Counted from the first letter of the stretch, positions 1-8,952 are shown. The stretch: DNA of 64,000 nt from Alphaproteobacteria bacterium (GCA_026225415.1 JAMFSS010000001.1:1-64000); one strand, 5' to 3'. Notes: a model not told the origin generated them from the letters alone. Translations and numbers: made by a program.

Positions 1-22
1 CGCCCGTCCTTATGGGCGGAGA

Positions 23-33
23 GGGGGGGGGGG
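23..33. repeat. G11 homopolymer tract with adjacent small hairpins
   Basis: Eleven consecutive G residues lie just beyond the 3' end of the small minus-strand gene at 47-238. The last five can pair with the C5 run at 38-42, and positions 1-5 (CGCCC) can pair with 14-18 (GGGCG). There is no clear U-run, so I do not call a terminator. Long G runs are prone to slippage in cells and to length errors in sequencing. Confidence 0.5.
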
Positions 34-46
34 CGTTCCCCCAATT

Positions 47-238
47 TTACCCGCAGGCGCCGTCGAGTTCTTCGAGGGTGGTTTGGAGTTTTTCGGAGGC
101 TGCGTTGACGGCCGACATATCAATGGCGGGCGAGGCGGCGTTGCCGGTGCGGACGCTCACATAAATGGGGGTGGGGTCGGGGCGTGATGTCGGGGCGAAA
201 TTTTCGTCTTGCATTTTATAGATTGCGGATTCGTTCAT
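47..238 (-). CDS. Small hypothetical protein (63 aa)
   Basis: A 63-residue acidic, soluble-looking protein beginning MNESAIYKMQDENF. I do not recognise a family. It has no signal peptide or membrane segment; the last 20 residues could form a helix (AASEKLQTTLEELDG). The start is supported by a strong GGAGG Shine-Dalgarno sequence 6-7 bases before the ATG. It lies downstream of sdhA on the same strand, where sdhB often sits, but it is unrelated to SdhB. The 133 bp between it and sdhA hold no other gene I can see. Confidence 0.55.
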   Translation of the reverse strand: MNESAIYKMQDENFAPTSRPDPTPIYVSVRTGNAASPAIDMSAVNAASEKLQTTLEELDGACG

Positions 239-371
239 GGCATCCTCCGTAAAGGTTTGTATGATCTGGGGTCATTCAAACATTCGGGAGGTGTGCGGAC
301 AATGTTAAAGCGCTATCGTATGCAACTATTTCATTATGCTGCGCTGCGTTAACACGGCACTGCACAAAAAC

Positions 372-2159
372 TTAGTACACGCGCGCCTTGGGCGGAACGG
401 GTTCGCAATCATTGGTCAGTGTGTTCATGTGAACAGGGCGGTCGCCAAATTTGGTTTCGCCTTTTTCATTCACCCATACGGTTGAATGTTTCATCCATTT
501 TTCGTCGTCGCGTGTGGGAAAATCTTCACGCGCATGCGCGCCGCGGGATTCTTCGCGTGACGCCGCGCTGTTAACCGTTGCGACAGCCTGATACAACAGA
601 TTATCGAGTTCGAGCGTTTCGACCAGATCGGAATTCCAGATCAGCGAGCGGTCTTTGATGCCCAGATCGGCGCGTTTCGCCCAGATGGCTTTCATCTTTT
701 TCTGGCCTTCGGCGAGAGTCTCGCCGGTGCGGAAAACGGCCGCGTCGCTTTGCATGGTTTTTTGCATTTCCAAACGCAAATCGGCGGTGGAAACGCTGCC
801 CTTGGCATTGCGGAATTTATCCAGACGCGATACGGCGAAATCGCCCGCGTCTTTCGGCATATCGGGATGAACACTGTTTGGTTTGACCAGTTCGGCGGCT
901 TTTTTCGATGCCGCGCGGCCAAACACAACCAGATCGAGCAGCGAGTTGGAGCCGAGGCGGTTGGCGCCATGGACGGAAACGCAGGCGGCTTCTCCTATCG
1001 CCATCAAACCATGCACCGTTTTATCGGGGTTCTTGGGCGTTGGTTTGACGACTTCGCCAAACAAAGTCGTGGGGATGCCGCCCATATTATAATGGACTGT
1101 CGGCAGAATGGGGATCGGTTGGCGCGTCACATCAACGCCCGCAAAAATGCGCGCGGTTTCCGAAATGCCCGGCAGACGTTCATGCAGAATTTTCGGATCA
1201 AGATGTTCCAGATGCAAATGGATATGGTCTTTGAGCGGGCCGCACCCGCGGCCTTCGCGGATTTCAATCGTTGAGGCGCGGCTGACGACATCGCGGCTGG
1301 CCAAATCTTTGGCATGCGGCGCGTAACGTTCCATGAAACGTTCGCCCTTGCTGTTGGTCAGATAGCCGCCTTCGCCGCGCGCGCCTTCGGTGATAAGACA
1401 GCCGGAACCGTAAACGCCCGTGGGGTGGAATTGGACGAACTCCATATCCTGCATGGGCAGGCCGGCGCGCAAAACCATGCCGCCGCCATCGCCGGTGCAA
1501 GTATGCGCCGAGGTGCAGGAGAAGTATGTGCGGCCATAGCCGCCGGTCGCCAAAACCGTTTGGTGGCCACGGAAACGATGCAGCGTGCCATCATCCATGT
1601 TCAGCGCAACCACGCCGTAGCAATGGCCTTTGCTGTCCATCATCAAATCAATCGCGAAATAGTCCACGAAAAATTCGGCGTGATGTTTCAACGATTGCTG
1701 ATAGAGCGTGTGCAAAATCGCGTGGCCGGTGCGATCGGCGGCGGCGCATGTCCGTTGCGCGATGCCTTCGCCGAATTTGGTGGTCATGCCGCCGAAAGGA
1801 CGTTGATAGATTTTGCCTTCCTTGGTGCGGCTGAACGGAACGCCGTAATGTTCCAACTCGATAATCGCGGGGATGGCTTCGCGGCACATATATTCAATCG
1901 CGTCTTGATCACCCAACCAGTCTGACCCTTTAATCGTGTCATACATGTGCCAACGCCAATCATCTTCGCCCATATTGCCAAGCGAGGCCGAAATGCCGCC
2001 CTGTGCCGCGACCGTGTGGCTGCGCGTGGGGAAAACTTTGGTGATACAGGCGGTTTTCAACCCTTTTTCGGCCATGCCGAAAGTGGCGCGAAGGCCTGCG
2101 CCACCGGCGCCGACAACCACAACATCATAATCATGATCGATGAATTCGTAAGCTGACAT
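372..2159 (-). CDS. sdhA: Succinate dehydrogenase flavoprotein subunit
   Basis: The 595-residue catalytic subunit of respiratory complex II, which oxidises succinate to fumarate on the cytoplasmic face of the inner membrane using covalently bound FAD. The N-terminus has the dinucleotide-binding motif [13 protein letters not shown], followed by the FAD-attachment region ([11 protein letters not shown]) and the active-site stretch [20 protein letters not shown]. The C-terminus ends with the typical [12 protein letters not shown]. The frame stays open 138 codons further upstream, but that part overlaps sdhD and is not SdhA-like; [12 protein letters not shown] is the expected start, two bases after the sdhD stop. 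Length is normal for the family. It is the last gene of sdhC-sdhD-sdhA here. Confidence 0.97.
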   Translation of the reverse strand: MSAYEFIDHDYDVVVVGAGGAGLRATFGMAEKGLKTACITKVFPTRSHTVAAQGGISASLGNMGEDDWRWHMYDTIKGSDWLGDQDAIEYMCREAIPAIIELEHYGVPFSRTKEGKIYQRPFGGMTTKFGEGIAQRTCAAADRTGHAILHTLYQQSLKHHAEFFVDYFAIDLMMDSKGHCYGVVALNMDDGTLHRFRGHQTVLATGGYGRTYFSCTSAHTCTGDGGGMVLRAGLPMQDMEFVQFHPTGVYGSGCLITEGARGEGGYLTNSKGERFMERYAPHAKDLASRDVVSRASTIEIREGRGCGPLKDHIHLHLEHLDPKILHERLPGISETARIFAGVDVTRQPIPILPTVHYNMGGIPTTLFGEVVKPTPKNPDKTVHGLMAIGEAACVSVHGANRLGSNSLLDLVVFGRAASKKAAELVKPNSVHPDMPKDAGDFAVSRLDKFRNAKGSVSTADLRLEMQKTMQSDAAVFRTGETLAEGQKKMKAIWAKRADLGIKDRSLIWNSDLVETLELDNLLYQAVATVNSAASREESRGAHAREDFPTRDDEKWMKHSTVWVNEKGETKFGDRPVHMNTLTNDCEPVPPKARVY

Positions 2160-2161
2160 AA

Positions 2162-2560
2162 TTAAACCCCGAAAAAGATTTTGGCGATAGACAGCGTGCC
2201 AAGGATGGCCAGCGCCGCGCCGAAGAATTGCACAAAGAAAACCATGCCGAATTTGGCGCATTCGCAGTGGATGTAATCTTCGATCACAACTTGCAGGCCA
2301 AGCGCGCCATGTTTGAGGCCGGACAACAGCATGAGGATGGCAAACGACGCGATAAAGGGCGATTGCATCCAGTACATGGCGCCGCTGTAACCGCCTTCGA
2401 TCACATTGCCGACAAAACCGCACAACAGATAAAGCGTGAGGGGAATGAGCGCGAGCGCGGTAACGCGTTGCGCCAGCCAATGTTCCGTACCGCTTTTGGC
2501 GGAACCAAGGCCGCGCGCTTTGCCGAGCGGCGAGCGTAAAGAGGTTGCGTTGTCCTTCAT
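2162..2560 (-). CDS. sdhD: Succinate dehydrogenase membrane anchor subunit SdhD
   Basis: A 132-residue membrane subunit of complex II. After a basic N-terminus ([19 protein letters not shown]) come three predicted helices (around residues 30-50, 60-80 and 95-125). The H-W-x-x-Q-R-V-T-A motif is typical of SdhD, and HCECAKFG lies before the last helix. With SdhC it carries haem b and the quinone site. Its ATG overlaps the sdhC stop in an ATGA arrangement, implying translational coupling, and sdhA follows two bases after its stop. Confidence 0.92.
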   Translation of the reverse strand: MKDNATSLRSPLGKARGLGSAKSGTEHWLAQRVTALALIPLTLYLLCGFVGNVIEGGYSGAMYWMQSPFIASFAILMLLSGLKHGALGLQVVIEDYIHCECAKFGMVFFVQFFGAALAILGTLSIAKIFFGV

Positions 2561-2964
2561 GGGGAGACTCCATAAATAATAAAGTACCAGAGGATAAGCG
2601 TCAGGATGATCGATCCCGCTACTGCGATGCGACCCGATTTATAGACGTCCTTGATTTCCAGACCCTTGCCCGCATCCCAGAATAAATGACGGATGCCGCA
2701 GCAGAGATGATAGAAAAACGCGAGGCTGATTCCGGCCAAAATAATTTGCCCGACGCATGTTTTGGCGTAATGGGCGAAACCGGCATAGGCGTCGGGGCCG
2801 CTGGCCAAGGCTGTGAGCCAGCCGACGAAAACCACTATCCCGAAGCAGAGCGCCACGCCCGACAGGCGATGGAATATGGAAAGTGCCGTGGTGAGTTGCG
2901 GTTTGTAAATCTGCAAATGCGGCGAAAGGGGGCGCGCTTTGGGTGTGATAGATGGGGTTGTCAT
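2557..2964 (-). CDS. sdhC: Succinate dehydrogenase cytochrome b556 subunit
   Basis: A 135-residue SdhC: the family signature [20 protein letters not shown] near residues 11-30 is followed by [11 protein letters not shown] and three transmembrane helices, with the haem-ligand region [13 protein letters not shown] chose the ATG at 2964 ([15 protein letters not shown]) because it has an AGGGCGG ribosome-binding site and matches family starts; the frame is open 44 codons further upstream but that part looks non-coding. It is the first gene of the sdh operon, divergent from gmhA. The 170-bp gap between them must hold both promoters and also carries a small hairpin (CTGTTG/CAACAG, 3011-3027). Confidence 0.93.
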   Translation of the reverse strand: MTTPSITPKARPLSPHLQIYKPQLTTALSIFHRLSGVALCFGIVVFVGWLTALASGPDAYAGFAHYAKTCVGQIILAGISLAFFYHLCCGIRHLFWDAGKGLEIKDVYKSGRIAVAGSIILTLILWYFIIYGVSP

Positions 2965-3134
2965 GATTCCGCCCTGGTGGCTTGGGAAAGAAGGCACAAT
3001 AAGGGGTAATCTGTTGTTAGGCAACAGGTTAGGACGCGTGTGTTTACGGGGTTTGGCACATACCATGGCGCGTGTTGTTGCCAGCGTGTGCGGCATGGGG
3101 CATGATGCGGCACCTTATATATGTGGAGAGTCTT

Positions 3135-3722
3135 ATGAGTTTGAACGAAGCCATTGTGACCGCCCTGACCGAAGCCCAAGCGGGGCTTGCGAATTTGTTG
3201 GCTGACACAGCGACTTTGGCGCAGTTGGAAAAGGCGGGTGTTTTGCTGGCCGAGACTTTTAAAAACGAAGGCCGTGTGTTCAGTTGCGGCAATGGCGGGT
3301 CGATGTGCGACGCGATGCATTTCGCCGAAGAATTATCGGGGCGGTATCGTGAAGACCGTCCCGCGCTGGCGGCGGCATCGATCAGCGACCCCAGCCATAT
3401 AAGTTGCGTGGCGAATGATTACGGGTACGAGTTCGTGTTCTCGCGCTATATCGAAGCGCATGGCCGCGCGGGCGATGTGTTGGTAGGGATTTCCACCAGC
3501 GGCAAGAGCAAGAATGTTTTGAATGCTGTCGCCGCCGCCAAGAAAAAAGGCATGAAGGTGATCGGCATGACCGGCAAGCGCGACTGTGCGTTGGCGGAAG
3601 TAAGCGACATTTTATTGGCAACACCGGCGGGGAGTTATGCCGACCGTGTGCAGGAATTGCATATCAAGATGATCCATATCATGATTGATTTGGTGGAGCG
3701 GCAGTTGTTTGGGGTGAACTGA
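3135..3722 (+). CDS. gmhA: Phosphoheptose isomerase
   Basis: A 195-residue SIS-domain protein that converts sedoheptulose 7-phosphate to D-glycero-D-manno-heptose 7-phosphate, the first step in making the heptose of the LPS core. Recognisable motifs are [41 protein letters not shown] (phosphosugar loop) and the C-terminal [16 protein letters not shown]. The ATG at 3135 follows a GGAGAG ribosome-binding site; the frame is open upstream but without similarity. It stands alone here, divergent from sdhC. The DUF559 repeat element begins only 10 bp after its stop. Confidence 0.93.
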   Translation: MSLNEAIVTALTEAQAGLANLLADTATLAQLEKAGVLLAETFKNEGRVFSCGNGGSMCDAMHFAEELSGRYREDRPALAAASISDPSHISCVANDYGYEFVFSRYIEAHGRAGDVLVGISTSGKSKNVLNAVAAAKKKGMKVIGMTGKRDCALAEVSDILLATPAGSYADRVQELHIKMIHIMIDLVERQLFGVN

Positions 3723-3731
3723 ACGTGCCGA

Positions 3732-3781
3732 AATCCTGCTGGTGTTCCCCTCCCCTTGCGGGAGGGGTTAGGGGCGGGGTC
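3732..3781. repeat. Left inverted repeat of DUF559 unit
   Basis: Left arm, 50 bp, matching 4185-4234 on the opposite strand at 48 positions. It contains the internal hairpin CCCCTCCCC-TTGC-GGGAGGGG followed by TTAGGGGCGGGGTC. It ends two bases before the DUF559 stop codon. Confidence 0.85.
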
Positions 3782-3782
3782 G

Positions 3783-4172
3783 TTATCTATCAGATAGAAT
3801 TTGCTCAATATAATTAAGTATTGCTTGCACAACGCCCTCACGGTTTTGAATAACTTCTCCATTTGTAAATCGCAAAATCTTATATCCCATATTGTTTAAA
3901 TGTTTGGAACGCTTTTGATCAGCTTCAAAGCGAGCTTCATGAGAAGTGCCATCAACTTCAATAATGAGTTGAAGTTTTAGGCATACAAAATCGACAATGT
4001 AGGGATGTAGAGGATGCTGGCGGCGGAAACGAAATCCTGTGTCTTTGGTTGCTCGGCGAAGCTCGTACCAAAGAATAGATTCTCCATCAGTCGAGTTATG
4101 ACGCAGCTGTTTGGCGCGGCGATAATCAATTGATTTGTTTTGATGTGATACGAAATTAGATGGATTAGTCAT
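3783..4172 (-). CDS. DUF559 (Vsr/restriction-endonuclease-like) domain protein
   Basis: A 129-residue protein of the DUF559 family, a PD-(D/E)xK-like nuclease fold related to very-short-patch-repair endonucleases. Visible motifs are the N-terminal AKQLRHNSTDGESILWYELR, then FRFRRQHPLHPYIVDFVC, the acidic core LIIEVDGTSHE with the predicted catalytic E-V-D, and DQKRSKHLNNMGYKILRFTN. No signal peptide. It is AT-richer than its neighbours and lies entirely between 50-bp inverted repeats, unlike any other gene in the window. Family membership is clear; its substrate, and whether it mobilises the repeats, are unknown. Confidence 0.85.
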   Translation of the reverse strand: MTNPSNFVSHQNKSIDYRRAKQLRHNSTDGESILWYELRRATKDTGFRFRRQHPLHPYIVDFVCLKLQLIIEVDGTSHEARFEADQKRSKHLNNMGYKILRFTNGEVIQNREGVVQAILNYIEQILSDR

Positions 4173-4184
4173 GTCGGTAACTTT

Positions 4185-4234
4185 GACCCCGCCCCTAACC
4201 CCTCCCGCAAGGGGAGGGGAATACCTGCAGGATT
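4185..4234. repeat. Right inverted repeat of DUF559 unit
   Basis: Right arm, 50 bp, the reverse complement of 3732-3781 with two mismatches (both in the outer 13 bp). It lies 12 bp upstream of the DUF559 start, so any promoter for that gene must be in or beyond the repeat. Confidence 0.85.
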
Positions 4235-4285
4235 GTGGCGTGGGTCATCCACAAAAACAATGTTTTTAGGCGGTAAAGGATTCTC

Positions 4286-6622
4286 TTAAAATTTCTGCAC
4301 CACACCCGCAAATATCCCACGTCTTGCGCCATATTGCGGGGCGCCGACTCCTATGCCGGTGCCGTCGCGCAATTCATACACACTGTCGAAAACATTGACG
4401 ATGCTGAGGCGCAGGGCGGTTTCGTCTTTGGGTAACAGATGGATTTTTTGTTCGATGCTGGCATCGAAGGTCGCATAGGGCGGCAGATGGCTGGTGTTGG
4501 CGAAGCCGTCGCGCAAGCCACTGCCGAAATGACCATCCACGCCCATAGTCGTGTTTTGCAAGACATCATAGGAACCGCCGATTGACGCGGTGTAAGTCTG
4601 GTCGTGATCGAGGTGAACATAGTGGTTGCTGATGTAAGCCAGCTCGGCCTGCGAAAATTCAAATTGAGATGACGAAATGCCTTCGCCCATCGCGCGCGAG
4701 ATGGCGAAATTGCCATAGGCTTTAAGTTTGTCGCCGGTATAGGTCGCCGTGAATTCCGTACCATAAATCTGGCCGCGCTCGTAATTGAACGGCGTGAGAA
4801 TAAGGGCCTGGCCGAATTGCCCCTCGTCCAGCAGGTCATGAACGTCTTTGTAATACGCATCCGCGCCCACTTCCCAAGCACTGCCCAGTTTTTGCGTGAC
4901 GCCTGCATCAAAATTGTTGGAGCGTTCTGGCTTTACCGCGCCATTGGCCGTGGTTTCGGGCGCGTTGGTGGTGTTGGCAAAACCGGCGATATCGCCATTG
5001 GAAACCAGTTCCATCGGCGGCGGCGTGAAATAACGCGCATAGCCAGCATGGAAGGTGGTTGTGTCGGTCGGTTTATAGACCATGCCCAAACGCGGGCTGA
5101 GTTGATCTGCGCTGACATATTGTTCCATATCATCAAAACGTGCGCCGTAATTCATCGTTAAATTATCGGCCAGTTTCCATTCATCTTGCAGATAGACGCC
5201 ATAAAGCTGGCCGTCTTTGTTATGGTCATTCACAATCGGCGCGGTGGCGATGTTGTTGCCTGCGCCATCGACCAAGGGCGTGCCGCCTGCATCGGTTTGC
5301 AACGCCACCGATGTGCTGTTGTTCTGCACCGAGTCATTTTGCACCGTAAAGCCGCCGCGCAGGGTATGTTCGCCATTGATGCGCCAGCTATTATCATTTT
5401 GCAGACCGGTGGCAAGGTCGGTGGTTTTGACGTTGGATGCCACGCCGTTGAAAATAAGATCGCCGGTTTGGTCGGGGATGTAATGCAATTCCGAATTGCG
5501 AATATAGGGCGCGATTTGCACTTCCACCCCATCACGTCCCGCCTGCCACGCGCCGGTCATGAACTGGTTGCTCTCGAATTGGTTTTCGTTCAGATGCGCG
5601 GAGTTGGTATCTGCGCCCGCCAATTGATATTGCGGGGTTTGGTTGGGGTTGTTGGGGATTTCAAAATGGCTGGTGGCATTGCCCGCGATAATTTCAACGC
5701 GTTGCATATCGTTGATCATATAGGATGCATAGCCGAATTCTTTATCCTGTTCGGTATGGTCGTGGATGGCATTGTGGCCTGATGTAGGATTTTCAATGCC
5801 CAAATCGGATGACAGATGGCTGGCCGACACGAAATAATCCGCGTTGTTCAATACGCCGCCATAGGTGGCCGACGCCTGTAATGTGTTGTTGCTGCCGCCC
5901 ATCAGGCTGACGGTGCCCTGATCGGCGAACCCGGTTTTAGTGGTGATGTCGACAATGCCCGCGGTGCGGAAACCATATTGCGCGGGCAGGGTGCCGTCGA
6001 GCAGCGTGGCGCTTTCGATGCTGTGCGGGTCGATCGTATCGCCAAAACCGCTGATACCGTCGGGCAACAAAATTCCGTTCAGGCGATATTGCAGATCGGC
6101 ATGTTCGCCGCGGATATGCAGGCCGCCGCTGGCCGCGCTGTCTTCGGCAACACCGGGCGCCTGGAGGAGCATTTTGTCGACGGGTGTGTCTTCGCCTTGC
6201 GGCAAGGCTTCAATCGCTTTTTGATCGAATTTGTATGATGATGTTCCGGTTTTGGGCGACAGCGCGTTACGGATATTTTCTTTTTGCGCCACCACGACGC
6301 GCATCATTTGCATATCGGCGAGGTTAAGGTCTTTGTGAAGCGGTTGCTCGTCATTGACGGTGACAGAGGCCGAACCGAGAACGGCATTGTCTTTGGTAAC
6401 AGACAACACATAGCTGCCCGTCGCGACGCCGTTGAGGATATAGTGGCCTTGCGCATCGGTTGTGATGCGCGTGACGATTTTGCCCTGACCATTTTGCAAG
6501 GTGATTTCGGTGGTGGGCAAAGGTTTGCCGGATTTGTCATTCAGGGTGCCGTCAATGACCGCATTGGCCGCATGCGCGGGCAATGGCAACAAGAGGGCGA
6601 GGGCGAGCAGGGTGCGTTTCAT
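4286..6622 (-). CDS. TonB-dependent outer-membrane receptor, probably zinc-regulated (ZnuD-like role)
   Basis: A 778-residue outer-membrane receptor. It has a signal peptide (MKRTLLALALLLPLPAHA), a carboxypeptidase-regulatory-like beta domain (about 20-100), a plug domain (about 115-235, including the GGLHIRGEHADLQYRLNG region) and a 22-strand-type barrel ending in ...GIFAGVVQKF, with the terminal Phe needed for outer-membrane insertion. His-rich stretches (GHNAIHDHTEQ; NHYVHLDHDQ) could bind metal. The family imports metal chelates or other scarce substrates with TonB energy. A perfect 14-bp Zur-type palindrome lies 28 bp before the start and a zur-like gene is next door, so zinc is the likely substrate; this is inferred, not proven. 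Confidence 0.87.
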   Translation of the reverse strand: MKRTLLALALLLPLPAHAANAVIDGTLNDKSGKPLPTTEITLQNGQGKIVTRITTDAQGHYILNGVATGSYVLSVTKDNAVLGSASVTVNDEQPLHKDLNLADMQMMRVVVAQKENIRNALSPKTGTSSYKFDQKAIEALPQGEDTPVDKMLLQAPGVAEDSAASGGLHIRGEHADLQYRLNGILLPDGISGFGDTIDPHSIESATLLDGTLPAQYGFRTAGIVDITTKTGFADQGTVSLMGGSNNTLQASATYGGVLNNADYFVSASHLSSDLGIENPTSGHNAIHDHTEQDKEFGYASYMINDMQRVEIIAGNATSHFEIPNNPNQTPQYQLAGADTNSAHLNENQFESNQFMTGAWQAGRDGVEVQIAPYIRNSELHYIPDQTGDLIFNGVASNVKTTDLATGLQNDNSWRINGEHTLRGGFTVQNDSVQNNSTSVALQTDAGGTPLVDGAGNNIATAPIVNDHNKDGQLYGVYLQDEWKLADNLTMNYGARFDDMEQYVSADQLSPRLGMVYKPTDTTTFHAGYARYFTPPPMELVSNGDIAGFANTTNAPETTANGAVKPERSNNFDAGVTQKLGSAWEVGADAYYKDVHDLLDEGQFGQALILTPFNYERGQIYGTEFTATYTGDKLKAYGNFAISRAMGEGISSSQFEFSQAELAYISNHYVHLDHDQTYTASIGGSYDVLQNTTMGVDGHFGSGLRDGFANTSHLPPYATFDASIEQKIHLLPKDETALRLSIVNVFDSVYELRDGTGIGVGAPQYGARRGIFAGVVQKF

Positions 6623-6649
6623 GGCGATAACTCTAAACGTTATTGGCTA

Positions 6650-6663
6650 AATGTTATAACATT
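6650..6663. promoter_or_regulatory. Zur-box-like operator upstream of the TonB receptor
   Basis: AATGTTATAACATT is a perfect 14-bp palindrome matching the core of known proteobacterial Zur operators (ATGTTATAACAT). It lies 28 bp upstream of the receptor ATG, in the only non-coding gap between the receptor and the Fur/Zur-family gene, which fits repression by zinc-loaded Zur. Confidence 0.75.
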
Positions 6664-6704
6664 ACACTTAAAGGGTGGGCGCTATGGGGTCAAGGGGAAT
6701 TAAA

Positions 6705-7130
6705 TCAGGCGGTTTTTGTAGCACATTCCTGACAGAGACCGACGATTTCAAGGATTTGGCGGCTGACATCAAATCCCAAAGTTTCGGCTTCCTTGCGCAA
6801 CAGGCGGCTTATTTTATTATCGGGGGCTTCGGTCGCGGCACCGCATTGGCGGCAGATGAAAAACAGGCAATCGTGGGATTCTTGCGGGTGTTGGCACAAT
6901 ATATAGGCGTTCTGGCTTTCGATGCGCGTGACGATGCCATGCGCCGCCAGATGGTTGAGCGCGCGATAGATGGTGGTGGGCGCGACATTGTGATCGAGCT
7001 TTTTCGACAGCACCGGAATAATGTCATAGGCGGTCATGGGTTTGGTCGCCTGCGACAAAATATCGCGCACATGATTTTCGTTGGCGCCCATCGCGCAACT
7101 GTCGTCATGTTTGTGTTCGTGTTTGGTCAT
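6705..7130 (-). CDS. zur: Fur-family transcriptional regulator, Zur type
   Basis: A 141-residue Fur-superfamily repressor. The His-rich N-terminus (MTKHEHKHDDSC) is followed by a winged helix with recognition helix VAPTTIYRALNHL. The dimerisation domain has a CxxC zinc site (FFICRQCG) and a C-terminal CQEC, an arrangement common in Zur. I chose the ATG at 7130 because it overlaps the queC stop (ATGA); the open frame further upstream is inside queC. The neighbouring Zur-like operator at 6650-6663 supports zinc rather than iron sensing. Fur or PerR are alternatives. Confidence 0.85.
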   Translation of the reverse strand: MTKHEHKHDDSCAMGANENHVRDILSQATKPMTAYDIIPVLSKKLDHNVAPTTIYRALNHLAAHGIVTRIESQNAYILCQHPQESHDCLFFICRQCGAATEAPDNKISRLLRKEAETLGFDVSRQILEIVGLCQECATKTA

Positions 7131-7831
7131 AGGGTTGCGCCTTTCTTGCGGCATTCTTCCAGCCAAAAATTTTGGTCTTCGTAAAGTGTCGGGTCTTGTG
7201 TGTGCGACAGGGCAAAAGCTTCGCGCCGTTCGACGCAAGTGCCGCAACGCCCGCAATGAACTGCGCCGCCTTTATAACATGACCAGGTGTCGGCAATAGG
7301 GACATTTAATGTGTGGGCTTGGCGGGCGATATCGGCTTTGGTGCCGGTTATAAAGGGGGTGAGGAGTTTGATGCTGGCGACGCCTTCCAATGCTTTTTGC
7401 TCCATCGCTTCAAAAGACGCGGCGAAATCGGGGCGGCAATCGGGATAGATGAAATGATCGCCAGTATGAATACCGATAGCAACGGCATCCAGATTTTGCG
7501 CGGGCGCGATGCCGTACGCGATGGCCAGCATCATCGCGTTGCGGTTGGGGACGATTGTTTGTTTCATCGATTCTTCGGCGTAATGCCCATCGGGAACGGC
7601 GATGCTATCGGTGAGTGCCGAGCCTTTGAGGTGTGCCGTGATGCTGGTGAGGTCGATGATGGCGTGCGACGTGCCGAGGCGTTGTGCGGCAAGCGCGGCA
7701 AACGCGATTTCCTTTTTATGGCGTTGGCCATAATCGAACGAGATGATGCCGCCCAGTTGGTTATCGCGGGCGAGAAGATAGGCCAGCGTGATGCTGTCGA
7801 GGCCGCCGGATACGATCGCAAGCACTTTCAT
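7127..7831 (-). CDS. queC: 7-cyano-7-deazaguanine synthase
   Basis: A 234-residue QueC, which makes preQ0 from 7-carboxy-7-deazaguanine and ammonia using ATP, for queuosine tRNA modification. The N-terminal PP-loop SGGLDSITLAYLLA binds ATP, FDYGQRHKKE is the next family motif, and the C-terminal zinc site is CYKGG..HCGRCGTCVERREAF. Its start overlaps the yejB stop by one base (TGATG) and its stop overlaps the zur start, so the three genes look co-translated. The pairing with zur is notable because QueC binds zinc. No preQ1 riboswitch is visible, as the gene is internal to an operon. Confidence 0.95.
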   Translation of the reverse strand: MKVLAIVSGGLDSITLAYLLARDNQLGGIISFDYGQRHKKEIAFAALAAQRLGTSHAIIDLTSITAHLKGSALTDSIAVPDGHYAEESMKQTIVPNRNAMMLAIAYGIAPAQNLDAVAIGIHTGDHFIYPDCRPDFAASFEAMEQKALEGVASIKLLTPFITGTKADIARQAHTLNVPIADTWSCYKGGAVHCGRCGTCVERREAFALSHTQDPTLYEDQNFWLEECRKKGATL

Positions 7832-8949
7832 CAGCCTTCTCGTTTTTCAAAATCAATCCGCGGATCGGTCAGCACATAGGCCATATCGCCAAGGATATTC
7901 ATGACGAGGCCTATGAGCGTAAAAAAATACAGCGTGCCGAACATGATGGGGTAATCGCGGTTGATGATCGCTTCGAAACCCAGAAATCCCATGCCGTCGA
8001 GCGAGAAGATGACCTCGATCAGCAGCGACCCCGTGAAGAGGATAGAGATAAAGGCGGACGGAAATCCGGCAATGACGATAAGCATGGCGTTGCGGAACAC
8101 ATGCCCGTACAGCACGCGGGTTTCGGTGAGGCCTTTGGCGCGCGCGGTCAGGACATATTGTTTGTTGATTTCATCGAGGAACGAATTTTTGGTGAGCATG
8201 GTCAGGCTGGCAAAACCGCCGATAACCATAGCCGTGACGGGCAAAGCAATGTGCCAGAAATAATCAAGGATGCGGTGCGGCCAATCCATATCGCCCCAAT
8301 TATCGGAGGTCAGGCCGCGTAAAGGAAACCAGTCGAGGTAACGGCCGCCCGCAAAGACGACAATAAGAAGGACAGCGAACAGAAAGCTGGGGATGGCATA
8401 GCCGGCGATGATTACTGCGCTGCTCCACACATCAAACGCGGTGCCGTCTTTGACCGCTTTACGGATGCCGAGCGGGATGGAGATGAGATAGACGATGAGG
8501 GTTGTCCAGAGGCCGAGCGAAATCGACACGGGCATTTTGGACACGACCAGATTAAATACGCTTTCGTCGCGGAAATAGGATTTGCCGAAATCGAAACGCA
8601 GATAATTGCCGATCATCATCAGGAATCGTTTATGCAGCGGCATATCAAAACCGAATTGATGTTCCAGTTCCTTGATCAATTCGGGATCGACGCCTTGCGC
8701 GCCCGGATAACGTGCCGATGCGCCGCCATCATCGTTCAATTTCATTGCCTGTCCGCCGGGGGCGGCGGTTTCGCCCGCGCCCGATCCGCCGAAACGCGCG
8801 GTGGCCGCCACATCGGTGCCATGCAATTTCGCGACGATTTGTTCGATGGGGCCGCCGGGTGCCGCCTGCACGATTAAAAAGTTAAGCAGCATGATCCCGA
8901 ACAAAGTCGGGATGATGAGGAGGAAGCGTTTGATGAAATAGGTGGTCAC
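7831..8949 (-). CDS. yejB: ABC transporter permease, YejB family
   Basis: A 372-residue inner-membrane permease with GTG start. It shows the YejB pattern: first helix [27 protein letters not shown], then a Gly/Ala-rich periplasmic insertion (about 40-85), then GLDPE-like sequence, [11 protein letters not shown], five further helices and the EAA loop ([10 protein letters not shown]). YejABEF takes up peptides (including microcin C-type). The usual partners yejA, yejE and yejF are not adjacent: queC follows directly, and upstream lies a long palindrome and a terminator. The start codon lies 3 bp from the palindrome, so its ribosome-binding site is inside a potential hairpin arm. Confidence 0.9.
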   Translation of the reverse strand: MTTYFIKRFLLIIPTLFGIMLLNFLIVQAAPGGPIEQIVAKLHGTDVAATARFGGSGAGETAAPGGQAMKLNDDGGASARYPGAQGVDPELIKELEHQFGFDMPLHKRFLMMIGNYLRFDFGKSYFRDESVFNLVVSKMPVSISLGLWTTLIVYLISIPLGIRKAVKDGTAFDVWSSAVIIAGYAIPSFLFAVLLIVVFAGGRYLDWFPLRGLTSDNWGDMDWPHRILDYFWHIALPVTAMVIGGFASLTMLTKNSFLDEINKQYVLTARAKGLTETRVLYGHVFRNAMLIVIAGFPSAFISILFTGSLLIEVIFSLDGMGFLGFEAIINRDYPIMFGTLYFFTLIGLVMNILGDMAYVLTDPRIDFEKREG

Positions 8950-8952
8950 GGG

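Larger units (their letters stand above)
3732..4234. mobile_element. Inverted-repeat-bounded unit carrying a DUF559 endonuclease gene
   Basis: A roughly 500-bp unit consists of one gene (3783-4172) framed by long inverted repeats at 3732-3781 and 4185-4234. The inner 37 bases (3745-3781 versus 4185-4221) are perfectly complementary; the outer 13 have two mismatches. Each arm is itself a small G/C-rich palindrome (CCCCTCCCC TTGC GGGAGGGG). No transposase is present. This layout suggests a miniature mobile or selfish unit, or a gene between two REP-like palindromes; mobility is inferred, the repeats are seen directly. Confidence 0.6.

Noticed and set aside
2160-2573. Upstream extension of the sdhA frame (138 codons)
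   Set aside because: It overlaps sdhD in another frame and has no similarity to Sdh[13 protein letters not shown] at 2159 is the family start.
3732-4234. Classical insertion sequence
   Set aside because: No transposase is encoded; flanking target duplications are not visible, so I call it only an inverted-repeat-bounded unit.
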